The translations under genes were made by a program, and so were the position numbers. A stretch of DNA of 64,000 bases from Sipunculus nudus. Taxonomy: Eukaryota > Annelida > Sipuncula > Golfingiida > Sipunculidae. The first letter of the stretch is position 1, and each line of letters opens with the position of its first letter. The notes below the pieces were generated by a model. The model worked only from the letters and a program-made list of their open reading frames with translations. It was not told the origin of the DNA and did no database searches. This document shows, in pieces, positions 54,997-64,000 of this stretch. The DNA is taken from positions 93,611,624-93,675,623 of the forward strand of contig CM049308.1 in assembly GCA_026874595.1 (NCBI GenBank), written 5' to 3'.

Positions 54997-55340
54997 CTGC
55001 AAATAAGATACAGGCGACATAGGACATTTCGACTTCACGACATGTGACATCTTCACATATATATTTCGCACAAGATATTTGAAATTATTTTGCCATAACT
55101 AAAGGCATCGAAAACCCCTGCGTCAAAGAGTACACATATGTTACGCCAGTCGTTTTCCGTACTTTGCAAAGTTGATGATTTACATAGGCTAAAAAAATAA
55201 ATAACAGACCGTGGATTGCTTCTAACATGACACAAAGAGAACAGATTTGAAACAACATACAACTAAGAATTACATAATCTACGATTTTTAATCATAAAAC
55301 AGAAGAATCAGACACAAGTAACCCAAGACGCTCCTCGCGC

Positions 55341-58300
55341 AGCGGTCACACGTACACACTGAAGTCGTCTCAGGTCTCCTTTCGGTTTTAACAGCGGTCA
55401 CACACTGAAGTCGTCCCAGGTCTCCTTTCCGCTTTAACAGCGGTCACACACTGAAGTCGTCCCGGGTCTCCTTTCCATTTTAACAGCGGTCACACACTGA
55501 AGTCGTCAGGTCTCCTGTCCGTTTTAACAGCGGTCACACACTGAAGTCGTCCCAGGTCTCCTGTCCGTTTTAACAGCGGTCACACACTGAAGTCGTCCCG
55601 GGTCTCCTGTCCGTTTTAACAGCGGTCACACACTGAAGTCGTCCCAGGTCTCCTGTCCATTTTAACAGCGGTCACACACTGAAGTCGTCCCAGGTCTCCT
55701 GTCCGTTTTAACAGCGGTCACACACTGAAGTCGTCCCAGGTCTCCTGTCCGTTTTAACAGCGGTCACACACTGAAGTCGTCCCGGGTCTCCTTTCCGTTT
55801 AAACAGCGGTCACACACTAAAGTCGTCCCAGATATCCTTTCTGTTTTAACAGCGGTCACACACTGAAGTCGTCCCAGGTCTCCTGTCCGTTTTAACAGCG
55901 GTCACACACTGAAGTCGTCCCAGGTCTCCTGTCCGTTTTAACAGCGGTCACACACTGAAGTCGTCCCAGGTATCCTTTCGGTTTTAACAGCGGTCACACA
56001 CTGAAGTCGTCCCAGGTCTCCTTTCGGTTTTAACAGCGGTCACACACTGAAGTCGTCCCAGGTCTCCTTTCCGTTTAAACAGCGGTGTCACACACTAAAG
56101 TCGTCCCAGATATCCTTTCTGTTTTAACAGCGGTCACACACTGAAGTCGTCCCAGGTCTCCTGTCCGTTTTAACAGCGGTCACACACTGAAGTCGTCCCA
56201 GGTCTCCTGTCCGTTTTAACAGCGGTCACACACTGAAGTCGTCCCAGGTATCCTTTCGGTTTTAACAGCGGTCACACACTGAAGTCGTCCCAGCTCTCCT
56301 TTCGGTTTTAACAGCGGTCACACACTGAAGTCGTCTCAGGTCTCCTTTCGGTTTTAACAGCGGTCACACACTGAAGTCGTCTCAGGTCTCCTTTCCGCTT
56401 TAACAGCGGTCACACACTGAAGTCGTCACATGTCTCCTTTCCGTTTTAACAGCGGACACACACTGAAGTCGTCTCAGGTCTCTTTTCCGTTTTAACAGCG
56501 GTCACACACTGAAGTCGTCCCAGGTCACCTATCCGCTTTAACAGCGGTGACACACTGAAGTCGTCCCAGGTCTCGTTTTCGTTTTAACAGCGGTGTCACA
56601 CACTAAAGTCGTCCCAGGTCTCCTGTCCGTTTTAACAGCGGTCACCCACTGAAGTCGTCCCAGGTCTCCTTTTCCTTTTAACAGCGGTCACACACTGAAG
56701 TCGTCCCAGGTCTCCTTTCCGCTTTAACAGCGGTCACACACTGAAGTCGTCCCAGGTCTCGATCCTTTCCGCTTTAACAGCGGTGACACACTGAAGTCGT
56801 CCCGGGTCTCCTGTCCACTTTAACAGCGGTCACACACTGATGTCGTCCCGGGTCTCCTGTCCGTTTTAACAGCGGTCACACACTGAAGTCGTCCCAGGTA
56901 TCCTTTCGGTTTTAACAGCGGTCACACACTGAAGTCGTCCCAGGTCTCCTTTCGGTTTTAACAGCGGTCACACACTAAAGTCGTCCCGGGTCTCCTGTCC
57001 GTTTTAACAGCGGTCACACACTGATGTCGTCCCGGGTCTCCTGTCCGTTTTAACAGCGGTCACACACTGATGTCGTCCCGGGTCTCCTGTCCGTTTTAAC
57101 AGCGGTCACACACTGATGTCGTCTCAGGTCTCTTTTCCGTTTTAACAGCGGTCACACACTGAAGTCGTCCCAGGTCACCTATCCGCTTTAACAGCGGTGA
57201 CACACTGAAGTCGTCCCAGGTCTCGTTTTCGTTTTAACAGCGGTGTCACACACTAAAGTCGTCCCAGGTCTCCTGTCCGTTTTAACAGCGGTCACCCACT
57301 GAAGTCGTCCCAGGTCTCCTTTTCCTTTTAACAGCGGTCATACACTGAAGTCGTCCCAGGTCTCCTTTCCGCTTTAACAGCGGTCACACACTGAAGTCGT
57401 CCCAGGTCTCGATCCTTTCCGCTTTAACAGCGGTCACACACTGAAGTCGTCCCGGGTCTCCTGTCCACTTTAACAGCGGTCACACACTGATGTCGTCCCG
57501 GGTCTCCTGTCCGTTTTAACAGCGGTCACACACTGAAGTCGTCCCAGGTATCCTTTCGGTTTTAACAGCGGTCACACACTGAAGTCGTCCCAGGTCTCCT
57601 TTCGGTTTTAACAGCGGTCACACACTAAAGTCGTCCCGGGTCTCCTGTCCGTTTTAACAGCGGTCACACACTGATGTCGTCCCGGGTCTCCTGTCCGTTT
57701 TAACAGCGGTCACACACTGATGTCGTCCCGGGTCTCCTGTCCGTTTTAACAGCGGTCACACACTGATGTCGTCCCGGGTCTCCTGTCCATTTTAACAGCG
57801 GTCACACACTGAAGTCGTCCCAGGTCTCCTTTCGGTTTTAACAGCGGTCACACACTGAAGTCGTCTCAGGTCTCTTTTCCGTTTTAACAGCGGTCACACA
57901 CTGAAGTCGTCTCAGGTCTCCTTTCCGCTTTAACAGCGGTCACACACTGAAGTCGTCACATGTCTCCTTTCCGTTTTAACAGCGGACACACACTGAAGTG
58001 TCTCCTTTCGGTTTTAACAGCGGTCACACACTGAAGTCGTCCCAGGTCTCCTTTCCGCTTTAACAGCGGTCACACACTGAAGTCGTCCCGGGTCTCCTGT
58101 CCGTTTTAACAGCGGTCACACACTGAAGTCGTCCCAGGTCTCGATCCTTTCCGCTTTAACAGCGGTCACACACTGATGTCGTCCCGGGTCTCCTGTCCAT
58201 TTTAACAGCGGTCACACACTGATGTCGTCCCAGGTATCCTTTCGGTTTTAACAGCGGTCACACACTGAAGTCGTCCCAGGTATCCTTTCGGTTTTAACAG

Positions 58301-59267
58301 CGGTCACACACTGTAGTCGTCCCAGCTCTCCTTTCGGTTTTAACAGCGATCACACACTGAAGTCGTCTCAGGTCTCCTTTCGGTTTTAACAGCGGTCACA
58401 CACTGAAGTCGTCTCAGGTCTCCTTTCCGCTTTAACAGCGGTCACACACTGAAGTCGTCACATGTCTCCTTTCCGTTTTAACAGCGGACACACACTGAAG
58501 TCGTCTCAGGTCTCTTTTCCGTTTTAACAGCGGTCACACACTGAAGTCGTCCCAGGTCACCTATCCGCTTTAACAGCGGTGACACACTGAAGTCGTCCCA
58601 GGTCTCGTTTTCGTTTTAACAGCGGTGTCACACACTAAAGTCGTCCCAGGTCTCCTGTCCGTTTTAACAGCGGTCACCCACTGAAGTCGTCCCAGGTCTC
58701 CTTTTCCTTTTAACAGCGGTCACACACTGAAGTCGTCCCAGGTCTCCTTTCCGCTTTAACAGCGGTCACACACTGAAGTCGTCCCAGGTCTCGATCCTTT
58801 CCGCTTTAACAGCGGTGACACACTGAAGTCGTCCCGGGTCTCCTGTCCACTTTAACAGCGGTCACACACTGATGTCGTCCCGGGTCTCCTGTCCGTTTTA
58901 ACAGCGGTCACACACTGAAGTCGTCCCAGGTATCCTTTCGGTTTTAACAGCGGTCACACACTGAAGTCGTCCCAGGTCTCCTTTCGGTTTTAACAGCGGT
59001 CACACACTAAAGTCGTCCCGGGTCTCCTGTCCGTTTTAACAGCGGTCACACACTGATGTCGTCCCGGGTCTCCTGTCCGTTTTAACAGCGGTCACACACT
59101 GATGTCGTCCCGGGTCTCCTGTCCGTTTTAACAGCGGTCACACACTGATGTCGTCCCGGGTCTCCTGTCCATTTTAACAGCGGTCACACACTGATGTCGT
59201 CCCAGGTATCCTTTCGGTTTTAACAGCGGTCACACACTGAAGACGTCCCAGGTCTCCTTTCTGTTTT
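55341..59267 (+). repeat. Large minisatellite, 46 bp x about 85 (3.9 kb)
   Basis: The unit has the form TTTTAACAGCGGTCACACAC, TGAAGTCGTCCCAGGTCTCC and TGTCCG, 46 bp. Variant units (ACCTATCCGC, TCTCGATCCTTTCC, ACACACTAAAG, CTGATGTCG) recur in the same order, for example CAGGTCACCTATCCGC at 56522, 57172 and 58553. Blocks of about 14 or more units have therefore been duplicated as wholes. The array probably lies in an intron of the minus-strand receptor gene. It has stops in all frames and is noncoding. Confidence 0.97.
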
Positions 59268-61515
59268 ACTTTCTTGATGTAAACCTTTAAATATGTGTTT
59301 CACAGCTACTGTTCGTCTCTGATAAAGGATAAACCAATGTCACTCTTAAAAAAAGAATAAAATTGAGAAATTTAGTTAGCAGTCATCTAAAGCTTTAAAT
59401 ATTCGTTATAATCCACCAAGGACACAGATACTTTAAAAACATCAGGTAGAGAAATCTGTCCTTTCTTATTAAAGAGTCTTAACTTCACAGTTGCTGAAAC
59501 CTGTGCTTTTATCTTGTAAACTTTTTTCTTTCCCTTTTCTTTTCCTCTCTAGGAGAACTCGGACAATACAAGTCATAGGACCTACGTTAACACAGGGTGA
59601 CTAATATATGATTTGTTTTCAAGGAATAACTATGTTCAAAGATCATTCGACAAGCTGGTGGTCAAAAGGAATATAATTACTGAAACAATCAGCATGTTTC
59701 CTTCAAATGTTGTTTTCATTTAAGGTGTCTGTATAAAATATAGTTTTGACTCACCAAGGTTATGGAGCTTATTAGCCTCTGTGGCGTGGGAAAACTCGGT
59801 AACTATAGGATACAAGAAAATGAAAGGTACTTAATCACGTATGAAGAAAAATATACCTGTACATAATGTGTGAGCATGTAAAATATAAACGATAATGAAT
59901 GTATACTGAATAAAGCACTTACAAACAAAAATTTAGTAAATTGCTATATTTGTTTTTTATTCAGAGAAAATCGCTGTAAGACAACTATAATGACCCATGA
60001 CTTTGTCATAAGATAATTGTAATGCAGAAAAATACCAAATCTATTTTAAAAGAAAACAGGACCTAAAACTCACCTGTGATGGTTTACAGAATGAGAAAAC
60101 TGAAGAAGCGTGCTTTTTTTCGATAGCAAACAGGAATATTCATAAAATTTAAGAATTCTTAAAAGCTTCAAAATCCGATATATCTGATATCAGGACTTCA
60201 GGCCATATCGTTTCTAAAACAATGAACAGTTTGCAAATTTGACAACTGTTTTCAAGCAATAATGTCCTAAAATTATTAACAGATTGCCATTTGCCGTGAC
60301 TGCCTGTGACTCCTTGGTTGAGGGGATTACAAATATGTATATGTGTGGTTAGGAACTGATAAATACATCCGGCGTATTTAACGTATTTTTTTATCTTTAT
60401 ATGTAACTAAGGGCTGGTGTATATGTCAAACGAAAGTAATATGTGCTTTTATCTCTATGCTTTGGAGAATGGAATAGATTTTTAATTATATTTTTATCTT
60501 ATGCGTCTGCAAATCTAGTTGAAAGTGCAAGGAAGGCAAATAAAAATATCGAAACCAACTGCATGAATAAAATATTAGATATCTATGTGGACTGTCTACG
60601 GAGTGTGTATAAATGTGGACCGTCATTTCTTTAAAAATATAATATCATTATTTCAACTTATATATTATATAAATATAGATTATTTTTTAGTTTGCATCAA
60701 CAAAGGTTTTTTTTCTTTCAATGTACAGTTACAAATTATAGTTATAGTCAAATGCATTAATTTATAACAAAATTAAATCTTTATTAAATCAACGAGCGTA
60801 AAGAACATTTTTATCTTCGGACTATACATGTCCAATTGCAGCAATTAGGTTATTCTTAGGGAAAAGCTGAAAGAATATTAAGACACTACAGAAGGAAAGA
60901 CTCCAAATATCTCCCAGTGAGATAAAATGGACTGAGAAAATAACAACTTTATCAGGCAAAAATAACAACTGTCAAGAAAACACAAGAAAATATTTTTGCC
61001 ATGGCATTATTTTAGGTAATATTAATAAAAAAAACTCCTACATTATTAATACACGCTCCACAGGCCTTAACAGATCTTTGATAAATGATAAGATTGCTAA
61101 GACGGAGACATAAAACAAATGTAGAAACAGTTTCCTGGACCTTGTTTTCCAGAGTTTTCTGTAATGATTATTAAGTAGTGGTACACCTTATAATATTACC
61201 TGAGGATAAACTTTGATAAAATAATAAGATGCATGTAAGAAAAGGCTTGAATACATCTTCATGGCCGTTAGTTTTAAAGTGATGAAAACGGACCAAACAC
61301 TCCAATAAAATTAGCCCCGAAATAATCCAAAGTGACCTAAACTAAAATACAAAGGTAAGCATCAGTGTAAATATAGTTTTAAACCCAATGGCCTCTGCTG
61401 ATTTATGTCTTATGTCTGGAATGAATAGAATATTTACAAATCTAGGTCAACCTTACAATGTGTCTGACATAGATTTGAAAAAAAATGATTGGTCCAATTT
61501 CTTCAACGTTAGCTT
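59268..61515. other. AT-rich stretch around the candidate exon, otherwise unassigned
   Basis: Apart from the candidate minus exon at 59755-59802, I note a strong plus-strand acceptor (long pyrimidine tract ending CTCTCTAG at 59552) followed by a 15-codon open segment ending in TGA, and a minus donor CACAGGTGAGT near 60071. Neither could be joined in frame to anything else. No repeat ends seen. Confidence 0.4.
59755..59802 (-). CDS. Candidate juxtamembrane exon of the minus-strand gene (48 nt)
   Basis: The minus strand reads acceptor TATCCTATAG, then a 48-nt open segment, then a consensus donor GTGAGT. In the frame that joins to the transmembrane exon at 54994 it gives TEFSHATEANKLHNL and a split Glu, continuing EFSKR. 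Splice sites are good and the phase fits, but such a short segment can arise by chance and no upstream exon has been found. If real, the intron between them is 4.76 kb and contains the 46-bp satellite. Confidence 0.4.
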
Positions 61516-64000
61516 GTAGCTATTCCAAAAACGGCAGGAGCTAGCATCACCAATTTTTTTTGCAAAAAAACAGTCATCCAAAAAACTATATCGCATTTTG
61601 TTTATTTTTTTTTTAACTGCATTTTCTTAGATTTTATAGGGAAAAGCATAAAAAAGCTTTAAAAAATCTTCTCCGAAACTCTTTAGCCAAATTGTCCAAT
61701 ATTTCACAGATATGATCCCTGGAACAATCTCTCTCAAGTTTGTTCGAATGGTTCCAGTTCGGAGATTTTTGGGAGAGTTACAGGAGGTTGAACTTTATCA
61801 TCTGTGCAAAAAAAGCATATAAATATTTAAATCTCAGAAACGGCTGAAGCTATCATCACCAAATTTTATGCCGATGTTGGTCACATAGGTCCTATCTGAA
61901 ATTGAGGTATAGGTGGCGCCACCTGCTTTGGCCTTTTTTGTAAGGGGGGCATCAGTGCCTGTATCACACTGAGGGCTACAAAAAAAAAATTCTTCTCCTC
62001 AAAAACCACTGGCCAATTTTTTAAATCTCACACATTAATTATCCTCAGATGTTGATAATTCCAGTTTGTTCAAATGGTTTTGGTTCAGTGCTTTTTGGCT
62101 GAGTTACGGGAAGCTGTACCAGTTTGCCGTATCTTTCTATATGAGTTATAAACCTGCGAAACGTTTTTCGACTGATGCCACTGAATTTAGCTAGTTTGTT
62201 AAATATTAAACAAGAATAATCCCTACAATAATTCTTATAATAATTGTCATTAATGGTTCCACATGAATGATTTTTGGCTGAATTATTGAGATTGAATTTA
62301 GTCATTTTACCAAATATGTTAGCTGTGTGATGCTGTTACATCTAGCCTGGCACCAGTTTATCAGCATCTATTAAATCATGCCACTAGACATTTAGATTTC
62401 AGGTTATCTTTTGTTAATATTGAAAAGAAATTTTTTTGTAAAGAAGCTTTTTGTAAAAAAATTAGATTTATGATTTAAGTTATTCATCATACCTGTCGAT
62501 GTTACAATCATGGATATTCAGCTCTCTGTGGCTATATAAAGACAACTGTACATGGATTATAAATTATTGGTATCCCTACTCATTTAATTCAAGAATTTGC
62601 CATCAAAGAGATATATCTGTATTTTAATTTTGCATTCAGTATGCATCTGTAATAATTTTACATATATTCCTGATTTCTTTTTTATAAAAAGTCAACTGAA
62701 AAGCATTTTGTATTGGGAAAATTAATTTCAAAGTTATTTCAAGTAGGGACCACTTTTGTGTACAGATGGCAGCACTTGGTTTACCATCGGCAGATTGCCA
62801 GTGCCTTGATGTTGGCCATTAGCCAAGATGATGTCAGCTCTATAAATAGTTTTGCCACAGTGCCAGGATTGGAAGAAGTGCAGCCAGGTATAGGTCCAGA
62901 GTTCACTCAGTGCAGTAGCTGCATTCTATTTATAGCTTTGGCAGACTGCTCACTGTGTCAGATTATGCTACAGGTCAAGAGTTCTTTCAGTGCAGCCGAG
63001 TACAGGTCAAAAGTTTACTCGATCTAGCCAGGTGTAGGTCAAGAGTTCACTGAGTGCAGTAGCTTGAGGCAGCAATTTGTCACAGTTCACTCGGGGGCAA
63101 CTGCCTTACCCACCTTAGCCTCGTCAGCCCAGTGCATCAAACTCTAGGGAGGTTTGATGTATTGGCCTGATTTTTTTTACCTGTCTACGCGTCTTTGATG
63201 GGATTCTCATTTACAAGACAGGTTGTGTCACCTACATTGACTTTTGTAGTGTATGCTTATTTCTACAGAGGAATTTGATACATCAGCCTAAAATTGGGCA
63301 TGTTTATACATATCGGGTAGCTTTATAGTGTACAAGACTGGTGGCGTCACGTACAATAATTTTTGCACAGTGTATGTCCCTGCTCATTTCACAGGAGGGG
63401 TTTGACATATCAGACTGACATTGGGCATATGTATATATCTCTTCGTTGTATACAAGACTGGTGGTGTCAGCTACAATCATTGTATCCGCCAAAACAGAGT
63501 TTTGCGGATACTATATTTTCAGTCGGACGCCGCCACCGCCACCGCCGCATAGCTTTCCGGAGAACTCCTCCGTAACCACTGGGCAGAATGTTTTTGAAAT
63601 TCGGAATTATGATCGGGTCACTTGAACTGCTGCGCCCTCATTTTTGGTTGACCTCTGACCTTTCCTCTCTACCCAGCGTCCATTTGTGCGTCTGTTTCCA
63701 CACATAAACCCACATATCTCGGGAACCGTTCGACCGATCAGGCTAAAAATTTTGCATAATTGTATCCCTTGGATAGCTTTATAACATGCACTAAAAATGG
63801 TGGCGCCACCTGCAACTATTTTTGCACAGCGTCCATCTGTTCATCTGCCTTGGGATAAAATCACTTATATCTCGGCAGTGGTTTGACTTATCCACCAGAT
63901 ATTTTGCAGGTTTATATATCCTTGACAGCTACCTTGATTTTATGACAGGTGGCGCCACCTACATTTACATTTACGCTGCAGACATCCAAGCTCATATCTC
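61516..64000 (+). mobile_element. Long repeat, copy 3, runs off the window
   Basis: It lacks the first about 120 bp of copies 1 and 2 and begins near TAGCTATTCCAAAAACGGCA. It retains GGTGGCGCCACC at about 61911, CGAAACGTTTTTCGACTG, CTATATAAAG at 62532, and the GGCGCC units. At 63482 a foldback tip (GTATCCGCCAAAA...TTTTGCGGATAC) plus CCGCCACCGCC opens a GGCGCC-element end with a perfect DR1 (63649-63661) and palindromes at about 63799 and 63948-63959. Confidence 0.8.

Noticed and set aside
12389-59267. CRISPR-like arrays
   Set aside because: The tandem arrays have no unique spacers between conserved repeats, and the genome is plainly eukaryotic.
60071-60115. Possible minus-strand exon before CACAG/GTGAGT
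   Set aside because: The donor is good, but the only frame that could join to the exon at 59802 contains a TAA just upstream.
39757-63027. Frame shared by long-repeat copies 2 (39757-39993) and 3 (62713-63027)
   Set aside because: It has no ATG start, is broken in copy 1 by TAA near 17118, and extends differently in each copy. DNA similarity explains it.

Overview
The window reads as nuclear DNA of an invertebrate animal, most likely a bivalve mollusc. It is AT-rich, has spliced genes with GT-AG introns, and well over half of it is interspersed repeat. Several repeats have short inverted ends around a core of tandem units of about 150 bp, the architecture published for bivalve 'pearl'-type elements. 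There is no operon, Shine-Dalgarno signal or CRISPR array, and I saw no intact tRNA or rRNA gene. Species is not determinable from the sequence alone.

One complete protein-coding gene can be assembled by hand. It is a GPR137-family seven-transmembrane lysosomal protein of 382 residues in seven coding exons on the + strand, from ATG 5238 to TGA 25516. All six introns are GT-AG and the reading frame closes exactly. Its introns hold most of the repeats of the first 25 kb: a GGCGCC-palindrome element (7.6-9.5 kb), a 53-bp minisatellite (12.4-13.1 kb), a TIR element (14.3-15.3 kb), a long repeat shared with two other places (15.7-18.7 kb), a 330-bp tandem (18.8-19.9 kb), a 33-bp minisatellite (21.0-21.4 kb) and a tRNA-like SINE head (25.0 kb).

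From 25.5 to 54 kb no host gene is recognised. The region is a mosaic of hairpin-started repeats (25.6-27.2, 31.2-34.0, 45.4-48.7, 50.5 and 51.5 kb), a 47-bp minisatellite (29.9-30.5 kb), a 155-bp tandem array carrying a nuclear-receptor-like palindrome in nearly every unit (34.1-36.4 kb), a hAT-type MITE with a perfect 8-bp target duplication (37.1-37.5 kb), two decayed LINE 3' ends (42.2-42.8 and 44.3-44.9 kb) and a 1.9-kb TIR element containing the second of these (43.5-45.4 kb).

At 54.1-55.0 kb the - strand carries the 3' end of a second gene, a single-pass membrane protein. One exon encodes the transmembrane helix and the next a hydrophilic cytoplasmic tail. The tail frame is interrupted by one in-frame TAG and then stays open for 104 further codons to a TGA. 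A short candidate upstream exon lies at 59755-59802. Between them is a minisatellite of about 3.9 kb made of 46-bp units (55.3-59.3 kb). The rest of the ectodomain is not identified.

The most unusual feature is the density of AGGTCA-type nuclear receptor half-sites inside repeats, in four arrangements: IR3 (34.1-36.4 kb), DR1/DR0 clusters (31.8-32.3 kb), a conserved DR1 near one end of the GGCGCC elements, and DR0 pairs (14.4 and 15.2 kb). A 16-bp palindrome, CAGGTGGCGCCACCTG, also recurs across repeat families that otherwise look unrelated. These sequence facts can be checked directly; any regulatory role is inference.
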